From Acidimicrobiales bacterium (GTDB taxonomy: Bacteria; Actinomycetota; Acidimicrobiia; Acidimicrobiales; Aldehydirespiratoraceae): a stretch of 43,904 nucleotides of DNA. Position numbers and translations under genes: made by a program. Positions 1-9,032 of this stretch are shown here, piece by piece. Each line of letters opens with the position of its first letter. Within the stretch, counting starts at the first letter, position 1. The stretch lies in NCBI GenBank assembly GCA_029263235.1, contig JAJCXW010000121.1, positions 1-43,904 on the forward strand. The letters are read 5' to 3'. The notes under the pieces are model-generated. The model searched no databases. It was not told the DNA's origin and saw only the letters and a list, made by a program, of their open reading frames with translations.

Positions 1-1465
1 GGGCCCGGACCGCTGAGCCGCCGGCTGAGTCGCCCTCGACAATGAACAACTCGCGGCGCTCGGCCTCCTTGGCCGAGCAATCCTTGAGCTTGTCGGGCAT
101 ACCAACGCCGTCGAGCAACGACTTCGACCTGATGGCCTTGCGGGCATCAGCGGCCGCTACACGGGCCCTGGAGGCGCTGAGGGCCTTGCCGACGATGCGC
201 TTGGCCTCGTTGGGATGCTCCTCGAGCCACTCGGCCAGCTTCTCGTTGGTGACCTTCTCGACCAACGAACGCATCGACACGTTGCCGAGCTTCGATTTGG
301 TCTGGCCCTCGAACTGCGGTTCGCCGATGCGGGCACTGATGATCGTGGTGAGACCCTCGCGAATGTCCTCGCCCTGAAGATTGGAATCCTTCTCCTTGAG
401 GAGGCCCTTGTCGCGGCAGTAGGCATTGATGGTTCGGGTGAGAGCGGTGCGGAATCCCTGCTCGTGCATGCCCCCTTCGAGGGTGGCTATGCCGTTGGCG
501 AAACTATGCAGACCATCGGAGTTGAACCCGGTGTTCCACTGGAACGCGATCTCGACCTCATGGGGGTTGCCTTCGATGTCCTCGCTGCCCGCGAAGAATC
601 CGACATCTTCGAACAGGGCTTCCTTGGCGGAGTTGACGTGACTGACGAAGTCGATGATGCCGCCGTCGTAGCGGAATGTCGTCCAGCCATCGATCACCTC
701 GCCGTCCTCGGTGGCTGTGGATTCTGACTCCTCGGAAGTCTCACCGTCGTCGACCTCTACGTCGACCGATGGCACGACCATCGACTGCACGGCGGAACCC
801 GCGTCGGCCCGAAGGTCGCGAACTTTGATCTCGAGGCCCCGGTTGAGGAAAGCCATCATCTGGAATCGCTCGACCAGGGTCTTGAAGCGGAAGACGATCT
901 CGTCGAGGATGGTCGGGTCGGGCCAGAACCTGACGGTGGTGCCGGTTCGCGGCTCGCCATCGACCAACGGAGCGTCGCCAATCGGTTCGAGCTTCGACTC
1001 CAGCTCTCCACCATCGACGAACGACATGGCGTGGCGCTTGCCGTGGCGATCGATCTCGACCTCGACCCGACTCGACAGAGCATTGACCACCGAGACACCG
1101 ACGCCATGGAGACCGCCAGAGACCTTGTAGCCCTGCCCTCCGAACTTGCCGCCAGCATGAAGAACGGTGAGGACCACTTCGGCCGCGCTCATGTCGGTGT
1201 ATTTGGGATGGATCTCGACGGGGATACCTCGACCGTTGTCGACCACCTCACAGCTGCCGTCGGCGAGTATCGAGATCTCGATACTGGTGCAATGACCGGC
1301 CATTGCTTCGTCGATCGAGTTGTCGACCACCTCCCAAACGAGATGGTGAAGACCGGTGGACCCAGTGGAGCCGATGTACATGCCGGGACGACGCCTGACC
1401 GCCTCGAGACCCTCGAGCACAGTGATGTCCTGGGCTCCGTATGAAGACTCGCTCTTGGAGTTCAA
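1..1465 (-). CDS. gyrB: DNA gyrase subunit B, N-terminal part (3' end beyond window)
   Basis: GyrB is the ATPase subunit of the GyrA2GyrB2 topoisomerase that adds negative supercoils to DNA. About 488 codons are present. The GHKL ATPase domain comes first, with the catalytic glutamate in DNSIDEA, the GRGIP motif and the LHGVG loop. The transducer domain follows, and the coding runs off the window just after the TOPRIM motif EGDSAGGS. An in-frame TGA lies upstream. The first usable start is TTG at 1463-1465, preceded by an AAAGGA ribosome-binding site, giving a protein that begins NSKSESSYGAQ after the initiator. The next candidate start would delete conserved residues. It is the last gene of the dnaA-dnaN-recF-DUF721-gyrB row. 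Identity is secure; the TTG start is inferred. Confidence 0.95.
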   Translation of the reverse strand, partial: MNSKSESSYGAQDITVLEGLEAVRRRPGMYIGSTGSTGLHHLVWEVVDNSIDEAMAGHCTSIEISILADGSCEVVDNGRGIPVEIHPKYTDMSAAEVVLTVLHAGGKFGGQGYKVSGGLHGVGVSVVNALSSRVEVEIDRHGKRHAMSFVDGGELESKLEPIGDAPLVDGEPRTGTTVRFWPDPTILDEIVFRFKTLVERFQMMAFLNRGLEIKVRDLRADAGSAVQSMVVPSVDVEVDDGETSEESESTATEDGEVIDGWTTFRYDGGIIDFVSHVNSAKEALFEDVGFFAGSEDIEGNPHEVEIAFQWNTGFNSDGLHSFANGIATLEGGMHEQGFRTALTRTINAYCRDKGLLKEKDSNLQGEDIREGLTTIISARIGEPQFEGQTKSKLGNVSMRSLVEKVTNEKLAEWLEEHPNEAKRIVGKALSASRARVAAADARKAIRSKSLLDGVGMPDKLKDCSAKEAERRELFIVEGDSAGGSAVRA

Positions 1466-1599
1466 ACCTGACGATTCCTTTTCCGGATTCTCGGGCGGTG
1501 CGGCCCGTCAGCCGATGTCGTTCGATGGCCTATGGCGAGCAACCGCGGGAGCCGGAAAGGCCCTTTCACGGTCCGCCAATTCTAGCAGCCGAGAGCGAC

Positions 1600-1917
1600 T
1601 TATCCGCGGCTGTCGACCCTCACCCTGATGTCGGTTATGCGGGTCGTTCCCGTGATCTCCGCGACCCTTCCCACGACCTCGGCACGAAGCCACTTCAACT
1701 CCGCCGCCCATGCCGAATCGTCGACCGTCACCACGACCACCTCGCCGTCGATCGCGGTCGGACGACAGTGCTTCGCCAGGTCGGGGCCCACGATTTCATC
1801 CCACCTCCCGAACACGGTGGAAAGCACATCTACCGACGGCGCGCGCATCGAACCAAGAAGGCGATTGAGGGCTGATGAGATGGTCCTCGGGGAGCTATCG
1901 CGACGCTGATTCATCAT
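1600..1917 (-). CDS. DUF721 / DciA-like protein
   Basis: A 105-residue protein of the DUF721 family, found between recF and gyrB in most Actinobacteria. Members called DciA load or stimulate the replicative helicase DnaB in bacteria lacking DnaC/DnaI loaders. The pattern is typical: an N-terminal basic helix with a W-x-x-I-V-G block (around residues 39-44), then alternating beta strands with an SAWAxEL segment (about 69-75) and a C-terminal strand IRVRV. The ATG overlaps the recF stop as ATGA, indicating translational coupling. Actinobacterial relatives are often longer at the N-terminus; this one is compact. Family assignment is good; the helicase-loading role is inferred from relatives, and the dnaB gene lies in this same window at 38.4 kb. 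Confidence 0.8.
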   Translation of the reverse strand: MMNQRRDSSPRTISSALNRLLGSMRAPSVDVLSTVFGRWDEIVGPDLAKHCRPTAIDGEVVVVTVDDSAWAAELKWLRAEVVGRVAEITGTTRITDIRVRVDSRG

Positions 1918-2993
1918 GTCTCCGAAAGGATTGTGCCACCCGCGACTCGCACGACCTGATCGGGCACAGCACCGTCCGGAAGACCCGACGCGGATGTGAG
2001 CAGACGTTGGGCATCGGGAAGGGCACCGAGAAGCGCTTCAGCCCGGCCCGGATCGAGCTCGGAAAACACGTCGTCGAGCAACAACACCGGGTTCGAGCCA
2101 CCGTCTCTAACCACTGAATCGACTGCCAGTCTGAGCGCCAGGGCCAGCGACCGTTGTTCGCCCTGGGAGGCGTGGGTACGGGCCGGAATGCCACCGATCG
2201 ACAACTCGATCTCATCGCGATGCGGACCAACTGTCGAGACGCCTCTCCTCACATCGATCTTCCGCGACTCGACGAGAGCAGACGCCAGATCATCACTCCA
2301 GCTCGACACGTAGTTGACACCGACATCAGCGGCGCGACGGGCGACACTGTCGTAGGCGCCGGCCAGTCGTGGACCTATCTCGTCGAGAAGTTCGAGACGG
2401 CTCTGTCGGAGAGAACCGCCGATCACCGCAAGCTTCGAATCCCAGACATCGAGCGTGAACTCGGCATCGGCATCCAGTCGACCCCCAGCCGATCTCAGGA
2501 GCGCATTGCGTTGCCGCAAGACCCTCTCCAGGTCGGTGCGCAACGGATCGTGTCGGGGATGACGTCCGACCAGAGCGTCGTCGATCCAACGGCGTCTCAA
2601 TGCCGGGCCGCCCTTCACCAACGACAGATCGTCGGGTGAGAACACCGTGACTCTCAACACCTCACGCAGATCGCTGTTGCGTTGAAGGCGTTGACGGTTG
2701 ACCTGGAGTCGGTTGCGTCCGACCCGGGGTAGCTCGGCCTCGATCAACTGCTCACGACCATCGTCGGACTCGACCGTCGCGCGGATCACGGCGGCGTCAG
2801 CACCGACCCGTGTGAGTGCATCGTCGGGAGCGCCCCGGAAACTGCCGATGCCCGACAGCCAACCGATCGCCTCGATCAGGTTGGACTTCCCCTGGCCGTT
2901 CTCACCGAGGATCGCGGTGAGGCCCCGACCAAACTCGACATCGGCCGCTTCGTAGTTTCGAAAGTCCCGCAGTTGAAGTGAAGTGATCAACAC
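1914..2993 (-). CDS. recF: DNA replication and repair protein RecF
   Basis: RecF is an SMC-like ABC ATPase that, with RecO and RecR, helps load RecA at gaps behind stalled forks. The 359-residue length is normal. Visible motifs are the N-terminal strand LQLRDFRNY, Walker A GENGQGKS at residues 30-37, the ABC signature SQGEQRSLALAL, and Walker B LLLDDVFSELD near the C-terminus. It starts 13 bp after the dnaN stop and ends in a 4-bp ATGA overlap with the DUF721 gene, so dnaN-recF-DUF721 probably form one transcript. Nothing is missing or odd. Confidence 0.96.
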   Translation of the reverse strand: MLITSLQLRDFRNYEAADVEFGRGLTAILGENGQGKSNLIEAIGWLSGIGSFRGAPDDALTRVGADAAVIRATVESDDGREQLIEAELPRVGRNRLQVNRQRLQRNSDLREVLRVTVFSPDDLSLVKGGPALRRRWIDDALVGRHPRHDPLRTDLERVLRQRNALLRSAGGRLDADAEFTLDVWDSKLAVIGGSLRQSRLELLDEIGPRLAGAYDSVARRAADVGVNYVSSWSDDLASALVESRKIDVRRGVSTVGPHRDEIELSIGGIPARTHASQGEQRSLALALRLAVDSVVRDGGSNPVLLLDDVFSELDPGRAEALLGALPDAQRLLTSASGLPDGAVPDQVVRVAGGTILSET

Positions 2994-3006
2994 CAGCTGA
3001 GGTCGG

Positions 3007-4107
3007 TCAGCTCACACGTACCGGCATGAGCAGGTAGAGAAAGTCCTCGTCCTCGACCGATCGCAACAGAGCCGGCTTGAGTTCGTCGACCGTCTCGAGA
3101 GTGAGCTCATCACCCGGAGCGACTTCGATCCCATCGATCAGATACTCGGGATTGAACGCCACGGTGAGGGCTTCACCTTGATAGCCGGCCTGCATCGACT
3201 CGTGGGCCTGACCCACATCTTGGGTGACCGCCACTAGTTCGAGGCCGTCCGACGACATCGACAGGCGTATCGGAGTCGATTCCTGGGCCATCAGCCTGAC
3301 TCGTTTCACCGCGTCGAGGAGCGCCCCTCTATCGACGGTGAGACGGTTGGGGTGGTTGGTGGGGATCAGACCGCGGTAGTTGGGGAAGTCGCCCTCGATC
3401 AATCGAGTGGTGACCGAGACGTTGCCAACCTCGAATCTCGCCTCTTGCTCGCCCAATCGCAGGGTGAGCTGATCGGCTTCACCGATCAGACGGCTCAATT
3501 CGAGAAGTGACTTACTTGGTACCAACACCTTTTGGCCATCGCCGAGAATCGACGATCCGGCGATGTCGCACACCGACAGGCGATACGAGTCAGTGGAAAC
3601 CAGACGCAGACCATCGTCTTCGGAGGCCATCAGGACTCCCGTGAGGATGGGCCTGGCGTCGTCTGATGACGCCGACTTGACCACCTGCTGCAGCGCTCCC
3701 CTGAAGCTGGCGCCATCGAGAGTGACCGCATCACCCTCCGGTCCCGACAATTCCGGAAAGTCGTCTACTGGAATCGTACGAACAGAGAATTCCGAAGGAG
3801 CGGCCACGATGCTCAGTTCGTCGTCGTCCATCGTGATCTCGACCGCACCTGGACGCAGAGAGCGAACGATGTCGGATACCAACTTCGACGGAACCACAGC
3901 AACGCCATCCTCGGCGCCGGCAACGGTTGTCTTCACCACGATCGTGAGATCGAGATCGCTACCGGTGACCGTGAGTTGATCACCCGACACATCAAGGTGT
4001 ACTCCGGACAACACCGGCAGGACCCCTCCCCTGGTGGTGACAGCGCGTCCGGCGGAGCTGAGGGCATCGTGCAGGACGTCTCTTTCGCAGCGAAACTTCA
4101 TACCCAT
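3007..4107 (-). CDS. dnaN: DNA polymerase III sliding clamp (beta subunit)
   Basis: The beta clamp encircles DNA as a dimer and tethers the replicative polymerase and other clamp-binding proteins. The 366-residue product shows the three-domain repeat: MKFRCERDVL at the N-terminus, the DSYRLSV segment of the central domain, and the C-terminal signature ending LLMPVRVS. The ATG at 4105-4107 follows an AGGAG site by about 13 bases. A second ATG two codons later would start MKF, as in many relatives, so the start is uncertain by two residues. It lies downstream of dnaA across a 239-bp spacer that carries DnaA-box-like motifs. Confidence 0.96.
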   Translation of the reverse strand: MGMKFRCERDVLHDALSSAGRAVTTRGGVLPVLSGVHLDVSGDQLTVTGSDLDLTIVVKTTVAGAEDGVAVVPSKLVSDIVRSLRPGAVEITMDDDELSIVAAPSEFSVRTIPVDDFPELSGPEGDAVTLDGASFRGALQQVVKSASSDDARPILTGVLMASEDDGLRLVSTDSYRLSVCDIAGSSILGDGQKVLVPSKSLLELSRLIGEADQLTLRLGEQEARFEVGNVSVTTRLIEGDFPNYRGLIPTNHPNRLTVDRGALLDAVKRVRLMAQESTPIRLSMSSDGLELVAVTQDVGQAHESMQAGYQGEALTVAFNPEYLIDGIEVAPGDELTLETVDELKPALLRSVEDEDFLYLLMPVRVS

Positions 4108-4346
4108 GATGCTGTTACTTCTCCTGGTTGACTTTGATCAAGGTAATAGTGTTCATAGGGCCTGTGGATTGTGGATGATGGCGAGTCTGCCTTGAAACGA
4201 CACGGGATTGTCGTCCCCAGGAAATCCATCGGATCGCACAGGTTGGTTCGAGGTAGCGAAGGCGTGGTGGATTGACGGTGAGTTGTGCATGTCGTGTCCA
4301 CGGCCGGTCAGCAGGGTTTCCACAACAGTGTCTACAGTCCCGACGT
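4108..4346. promoter_or_regulatory. dnaA-dnaN spacer with DnaA-box-like sites
   Basis: This spacer has no credible gene. Against the consensus TTATCCACA it holds an 8/9 match at 4170-4178 (reverse strand, TGTGGATGA), a 7/9 match directly beside it at 4163-4171 (TGTGGATTG), and a 7/9 match at 4316-4324 (GTTTCCACA). The DnaA-dnaN spacer is oriC in many Actinobacteria, and the dnaN promoter should also be here. The density of sites is modest compared with Streptomyces, so this may be only part of the origin. Confidence 0.55.
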
Positions 4347-5720
4347 TCATGACGGGTGGTTGAGACGGTGCTGTAGTTCGGTGACCCTGTCGAAGATCTT
4401 CTGACGTTCGCCCATGCGAGCTTCGATCTTGCGCACGGCGTGCATGACAGTGGTGTGATCTCGGTTGCCGAACGACTTACCGATCTGGGGGTAGGAGAGT
4501 TCGGTGCTGTTGCGGGTGACGTACATGGCGACCTGGCGGGCGTCGACCAGTGGTCGCTGCCGGCTACCCCCCGTGAGCTGTTCGATCGTGAAGCCGAACA
4601 TCTCGGCCGTATGTTCGATGATTCGGGCTGCGGTCACCGGCGGCTTGGCCGATTTGCTGATCAGATCAGCAAGAACCATCGAAGCGAGGTCCACTGTGAG
4701 GGGCTGATGGGTGAGGTTGGCGAATGCGGTGACCTTGATCAGCGCTCCCTCAAGCTCACGAATCGAATCGGTGATGTTCTCGGCGATGAAAGCGAACACT
4801 CCGTCGGGGATGTCGAGAGTGTTGGAGCCGGCCTTTTTGCGCAGGATGGCAAGGCGGGTTTCGAGGTCGGGAGGCTGAATATCGGTGATCAAACCCCACT
4901 TGAAGCGACTTCTCAGTCGATCCTCGAGGGTGGGAATGGCGTCGGGGGTTCGATCCGACGACAGCACGATCTGTTTGTTGTTCTGGTGGAGTTCGTTGAA
5001 GGTGTGGAAGAACTCTTCCTGGAGTCCGTCCTTACCTTCCATGAATTGGATGTCATCGACCAGCAACACGTCGTTCTCCCGGTAGCGACGCTTGAAGTCG
5101 GGGAGATTGTTGGTTCGGATGGCCTCGACGAACTCGTTGAGGAAGGTCTCGGTCGAGACGTAGCGGACCTTGGCGTTGGGATAATGATGAGCCACGTAGT
5201 GGGCTATTCCCCGCAGAAGGTGGGTCTTGCCGAGACCGGAGTCGCCGTGGATGAACAGCGGGTTGTAGCTCATCGCCGGAGTTTCGGCGACGGCCAGAGC
5301 GGCGGCATGAGCAAACCGGTTGGAGGGACCGATGACGAAATGCTCGAAGGTGAACTTCTCGTCGATGCTGTCGCGGTTGAGCCCGGCGATCACCGCCGGT
5401 GCCGGCTTGGAGCCGTCGGCGAGTGACAAATCAGGGGCGGGAACGTCGAATGCGACATCGTCCCAGTCGGTCTGGATCTCCACCCGTACGTTGCACGGAT
5501 TGTCGGATTCGTCGATCGCGTCCTGCACCAGGCCGAGGTAGCGGCCTTCGATTCGCTCCTTCTGCAACCCATTGGGTACGACCAACACCAGGTCACCCTC
5601 GTCGAAGGCCACAGCACGGGCCCCGCTGAAGGTTGTGCGCCATACGGCGTCACTCACCTGGGCACGAATGGATTCTGAGCAACTCCCCCACAGACGATCG
5701 GCGTCCTCGGTTTCTCCCAC
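4347..5720 (-). CDS. dnaA: Chromosomal replication initiator DnaA
   Basis: DnaA binds DnaA boxes at oriC, melts the origin and recruits DnaB. Domain I begins near DRLWGSCSESIR. A short domain II linker follows, then the AAA+ domain with Walker A GDSGLGKTH, Walker B VLLVDDIQF and sensor II, and domain IV with the DNA-binding signature FGNRDHTTV. The open frame extends upstream to 5831, but homology to domain I starts well inside it. GTG at 5718-5720 has an AGGA site nine bases upstream and gives 457 residues. GTG at 5741 or 5753 and TTG at 5729 are alternatives. The upstream part of the frame overlaps DnaA-box-like sites (8/9 match at 5746-5754), which argues for non-coding or autoregulatory DNA there. 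Confidence 0.95.
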   Translation of the reverse strand: MGETEDADRLWGSCSESIRAQVSDAVWRTTFSGARAVAFDEGDLVLVVPNGLQKERIEGRYLGLVQDAIDESDNPCNVRVEIQTDWDDVAFDVPAPDLSLADGSKPAPAVIAGLNRDSIDEKFTFEHFVIGPSNRFAHAAALAVAETPAMSYNPLFIHGDSGLGKTHLLRGIAHYVAHHYPNAKVRYVSTETFLNEFVEAIRTNNLPDFKRRYRENDVLLVDDIQFMEGKDGLQEEFFHTFNELHQNNKQIVLSSDRTPDAIPTLEDRLRSRFKWGLITDIQPPDLETRLAILRKKAGSNTLDIPDGVFAFIAENITDSIRELEGALIKVTAFANLTHQPLTVDLASMVLADLISKSAKPPVTAARIIEHTAEMFGFTIEQLTGGSRQRPLVDARQVAMYVTRNSTELSYPQIGKSFGNRDHTTVMHAVRKIEARMGERQKIFDRVTELQHRLNHPS

Positions 5721-6148
5721 TCTTGTCAATCCTGTCTCCACAATGTCATCCACAGGTGTGGACGAGTTCCGATAGGGCCTTCGAGATTCAGTCCGGCATT
5801 GGCCGCGACTTTCTCGCGGGCCCACTGTCACCGGTGGACTGGCGACCGTAGCAGTGCTGTGGAAAGCCGCAACTCGGAGAGTGGACAGCCCCCAAAAGTC
5901 CTGCTCAAGTCGACTGTTGATGGATGAAATTACATCGTTGGAAGATCCACTACACGCTTGTCGTTCTCACGTGGCCGACGTGTCGATGGCGTTTCGACGA
6001 CGAGGTCCCAGAAATCTGTGATGGCCCGACTGGTTGCCGCGAGTGTGATCGGACCCTACCGTTGTCGTCTGACGTCATCGGTTTCCACAACCTCGAGACC
6101 GAATTCTGCCATCGAACACGTCCCGTCGGTGGTTTCTGGGAGGAAGAC
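5721..6148. promoter_or_regulatory. dnaA-rpmH divergent spacer, probable oriC component and promoters
   Basis: About 430 bp between divergent dnaA and rpmH hold no convincing gene. DnaA-box-like motifs are seen at 5746-5754 (TCATCCACA, 8/9), 5734-5742 (GTCTCCACA, 7/9), 5858-5866 (TGTGGAAAG, 7/9) and 6081-6089 (GTTTCCACA, 7/9). Divergent promoters for dnaA and rpmH must lie here, but I see no clean -35/-10 pair. A small inverted repeat CACGT-N5-ACGTG lies in the middle of the region (about 5970-5984). Whether the unwinding element is here or in the dnaA-dnaN spacer cannot be settled by eye. Confidence 0.5.
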
Positions 6149-6283
6149 ATGAAGCGGCCGTATCAACCAAACACCCGTAAGCGCAGCAAGAAGCACGGCT
6201 TTCGTTCGCGGATGAGCACACGTGGAGGACGAGCCGTCCTCCGCTCCCGTCGCCTGAAGGGCCGCGCCCGTCTTTCGGCGTGA
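6149..6283 (+). CDS. rpmH: 50S ribosomal protein L34
   Basis: A 44-residue highly basic ribosomal protein of the large subunit. It begins [19 protein letters not shown] and ends with an R/K-rich tail, the standard bL34 pattern. The ATG at 6149-6151 follows a GGGAGGAAG ribosome-binding site. The TGA stop overlaps the GTG start of rnpA as GTGA, so the two are translationally coupled. It heads the plus-strand operon leading away from the origin. Confidence 0.97.
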   Translation: MKRPYQPNTRKRSKKHGFRSRMSTRGGRAVLRSRRLKGRARLSA

Positions 6284-6615
6284 TCCGGAATCTTTCGGGT
6301 CGCCGTTCGTTTCAACGGCTGAGATCCTCGGGAATCCGGTCGGGTAAAGGACCCATCAGGGTTGTTTACCTCCGAACCTCGGGAGAATCGGCACGAGTAG
6401 CGTTCGCCATTCCACGATCTGTGGGTGGTGCGGTGGTCCGGAACCGGATCCGAAGACGGATCAAAGCCGTGTTACGGGAACTAGAAGCCATCGAACCTGG
6501 GTTGCCACCGGTTGGCGATTATCTCATACGCGTCACGGCACCAATCGACGCGATGTCGCACGATCGTCTCAGCCGAACACTGAGAGAACTCTTGTCGGCA
6601 GGGCAACAAACATGA
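6280..6615 (+). CDS. rnpA: Ribonuclease P protein component
   Basis: RnpA binds the catalytic RNase P RNA and helps it remove 5' leaders from precursor tRNAs. The 111-residue product starts [18 protein letters not shown] and contains the family signature [14 protein letters not shown] (about residues 51-64). It uses a GTG start embedded in the rpmH stop and ends in an ATGA overlap with yidD. Size and motifs are normal. Confidence 0.96.
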   Translation: MIRNLSGRRSFQRLRSSGIRSGKGPIRVVYLRTSGESARVAFAIPRSVGGAVVRNRIRRRIKAVLRELEAIEPGLPPVGDYLIRVTAPIDAMSHDRLSRTLRELLSAGQQT

Positions 6616-6848
6616 GTCCGCTGGCTCGTTTGTTCCGTGCTGGCGTGCGTGTCTACCAGCGATTGTTCTCCAACCGACCTTCACCGTGTCGGTACGACCC
6701 TTCGTGTTCGTCCTACGCCGTCGACGCTATTGAAAAGCACGGTGCCGCCCGAGGGGGCTGGTACGCAACCAAACGAGTTTGTCGCTGTAATCCGTGGGGT
6801 GGCCACGGCTGGGACCCCGTGCCTGAAGCCAGGGAGCATCAATGTTAG
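6612..6848 (+). CDS. yidD: Membrane protein insertion efficiency factor YidD
   Basis: YidD is a small amphipathic membrane-associated protein that assists YidC-dependent insertion. The 78-residue product has the hallmark cysteine-rich blocks [11 protein letters not shown] and KRVCRCNPW followed by GGHGWDPVP. It overlaps rnpA by four bases (ATGA) and yidC by seven, so all three are likely translated as a coupled unit, as in many bacteria. Confidence 0.96.
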   Translation: MSPLARLFRAGVRVYQRLFSNRPSPCRYDPSCSSYAVDAIEKHGAARGGWYATKRVCRCNPWGGHGWDPVPEAREHQC

Positions 6849-8008
6849 ATCTGATATTCGACAGTCTCGCCGGCGTGGTGGCGTGGTTCTACTCGATATG
6901 GCCGTCCTACGGCATGGCCGTGGCCTTTCTCACACTCACCGTGATGGTGGTTGTGACCCCGCTCACCTTGAAGAGCACCAAGTCGATGTTGCAGATGCAG
7001 CGTCTGCAGCCCGAGTTGAAGGCGATCCAGAATCGTTACAAGGACGATCGCCAGAAGATGAACGAAGAGTTGATGGCCTTCTATCAGGAGAACGGCATCA
7101 ACCCCCTCGGCGGCTGCCTCCCGATGCTCATACAAATGCCGGTATTCCTGGTGCTTTTCCGGGTGGTTCAAGGCCTCACGCGTCGAGTCACCTCGGTCGG
7201 CGAACAGGCCGGCTGGACCTCCGGTCGGTTCGGAAGCAGAGGCGTGCTCGACGCCGACGCCATCCTCTCGACCGAACGTGTGTTCGATCCGGACAACGTG
7301 AGTGTCACCAGCGACCTCTACGAACGGCTCAGCGAATCGACCGAAATGGTGTCGTGGGGTATCGATCTCTCGAGGTCGGCTCAATCGGTGATGCGCGACA
7401 GCGTGTTCTCGGCCCTCCCCTACTTCATTCTGATCGGCTTCGTGCTGGTCACCAGCGTCTATCAGCAGCGACAGATTCAGGGTCGAAACACCGGCGCTCA
7501 GATCAACCCGCAACAGCAGATGATCATGAAGTTCATGCCCTACATGCTGCCGGTATTCAGTTTCACAATGCCGGCCGCCCTGGTCGTCTACTTCGTCATC
7601 TCCAACGTCTACCGCATCGGACAGCAGGGCTACATCACCCACTCGCTCTACAGCGGCGACGACAGCCTCGGCGCCCAGATCGCCAAGCAACGCAAGAAGT
7701 CCGACAGCACGTCGAAGTCCGCCTCCAAGGGCGGCGGTACGGGCGGCGGAAACCAGAAGAACAAGAAGGACCTCGGCGCCAAACGACTCAAGAGTGATTC
7801 CGCTTCCAAGGGCTCCTCTGGCGGGTCGAAGGGTAAGGCCTCGCAATCCAAATCGAAGAAGTCGACACGGTCGGCCAAGGGCTCCAAGTCCCAGTCGTCG
7901 CGACAGAGTCCACGCCAGGGTGGCAGCACCGGTCGAGCTCCGACCCGTCGCCCGGGTGGCCGCACTACCGAACCGGGTAGTCCGCAGCACAAGAAGCGCA
8001 AGAAGTAA
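6842..8008 (+). CDS. yidC: Membrane protein insertase YidC/Oxa1 family
   Basis: YidC inserts and folds inner-membrane proteins, alone or with SecYEG. The 388-residue product is of the Gram-positive/actinobacterial type without the large periplasmic domain. The Oxa1 core is visible: first conserved helix around residues 25-45, the [10 protein letters not shown] cytoplasmic hairpin start, [13 protein letters not shown], and three later hydrophobic segments, with [13 protein letters not shown] near residues 225-237. From about residue 280 the tail is a long Lys/Ser/Gly/Arg-rich low-complexity extension, likely ribosome-binding. The groove arginine usually found in the first conserved helix is not evident (see findings). 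The ATG overlaps yidD. Confidence 0.95.
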   Translation: MLDLIFDSLAGVVAWFYSIWPSYGMAVAFLTLTVMVVVTPLTLKSTKSMLQMQRLQPELKAIQNRYKDDRQKMNEELMAFYQENGINPLGGCLPMLIQMPVFLVLFRVVQGLTRRVTSVGEQAGWTSGRFGSRGVLDADAILSTERVFDPDNVSVTSDLYERLSESTEMVSWGIDLSRSAQSVMRDSVFSALPYFILIGFVLVTSVYQQRQIQGRNTGAQINPQQQMIMKFMPYMLPVFSFTMPAALVVYFVISNVYRIGQQGYITHSLYSGDDSLGAQIAKQRKKSDSTSKSASKGGGTGGGNQKNKKDLGAKRLKSDSASKGSSGGSKGKASQSKSKKSTRSAKGSKSQSSRQSPRQGGSTGRAPTRRPGGRTTEPGSPQHKKRKK

Positions 8009-8093
8009 CCAAGCAAACAAGAACTAACACACGAGGCGTGATCCGTGGAGATTGTGAACAATCACCGGAGCGCCGATACCAGGGAGAAGAAGA

Positions 8094-9032
8094 GTGGAGT
8101 GGGTAGAGGGAACCGGCAATTCGATCGATGAAGCCAAGGAAAAGGCCTTCGTAGCGTTGGGAGTCCACGAGGACGACGCTGAATTCGAAGTGATCACCGA
8201 CGCCAGAATCGGTCTGTTCAACCGAGTGAAGGAGGAGGCTCGAGTTCGCGCTCGTGTTCGTCCGGCCACGCCCCGATCGAAAGATGATCGTCGCCGCAAG
8301 CGGGGAAAGCAGAGTAACGGCGGTGGTTCTGGCCAGCGAAAGGGCAATCGATCCGGTGGGTCGAAGGGTCGCTCGGAGAAGGCGGATCGCAAGGACACGC
8401 CGGCCAGAGGCGGCTCTGGAGCGAAGAAGAAGGCCTCCAACAGGCCTGAAGGCAATTCAGGAAACGGGAATGGCGACAGACCCGCCAAGAGCAAGCAGCA
8501 GTCAGGACGCGGCCATGGGGCTGCCCAGAAGCCGAAGGATGAAGACATGGAAGCAATGACCCTCCCAGAGCAGGCCGACATAGCCGAGTCGTTCATGACC
8601 GGCTTGTCCGAGAGATTCGGGCAGACCGTTTCCTTCGAGCGCACCGACGTCGACGAGAACGAGATCAGGATAGAGGTCAGTGGCGACAACCTCGGCCGAA
8701 TGATCGGTCGTCGGGGCGGCACCGCCAATGCCATTGATGAGCTGGTGCGAACCGTTCTGCAGCGTCGGGCCGGAAGTGGCCGCGACGGACGAATTCGGGT
8801 CGACATCGGTGGGGTCAATAGCCGCCGGGAAGAGTCACTGCGGCAATTCTGTGTTCAGGTTGCCGAAAAGGTGCGTGAAACGGGCAAGGAAGTCGCTCTC
8901 GAGCCGATGCGTGGTTCCGATCGCAAGGTCGTTCATGACGCAATGTCGGACGAGGATGGCGTTGACACCACCTCTGAAGGGGAAGATCCCAATCGCCGTG
9001 TCGTCGTGATTCCGGCCGGGAATGACGCCTGA
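8094..9032 (+). CDS. jag: Jag/KhpB-type RNA-binding protein
   Basis: A 312-residue protein with three parts: a Jag N-terminal domain (residues 1-50, EGTGNSIDEAKEKAF), a long Gly/Ser/Lys/Arg-rich linker (about 57-150), then a KH domain with the GRRG loop (206-209) and an R3H domain containing R277-x3-H281. Such proteins bind RNA and influence cell elongation and division in Gram-positives, and are routinely downstream of yidC. The start is GTG at 8094 behind a GGGAG site seven bases away. A short acidic tail overlaps the rsmG start by 11 bp. The linker is longer than in many Firmicutes homologues. Confidence 0.9.
   Translation: MEWVEGTGNSIDEAKEKAFVALGVHEDDAEFEVITDARIGLFNRVKEEARVRARVRPATPRSKDDRRRKRGKQSNGGGSGQRKGNRSGGSKGRSEKADRKDTPARGGSGAKKKASNRPEGNSGNGNGDRPAKSKQQSGRGHGAAQKPKDEDMEAMTLPEQADIAESFMTGLSERFGQTVSFERTDVDENEIRIEVSGDNLGRMIGRRGGTANAIDELVRTVLQRRAGSGRDGRIRVDIGGVNSRREESLRQFCVQVAEKVRETGKEVALEPMRGSDRKVVHDAMSDEDGVDTTSEGEDPNRRVVVIPAGNDA

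Noticed and set aside
4440-5426. Long open frame antisense to dnaA (328 codons)
   Set aside because: It is the complement of the conserved AAA+ domain of dnaA, lacks a ribosome-binding site, and its translation has no family features.
6845-8020. Open frame of about 390 codons antisense to yidC
   Set aside because: It exists because of GC-rich codon structure in yidC; the translation is rich in Leu, Gly and Arg repeats without motifs.
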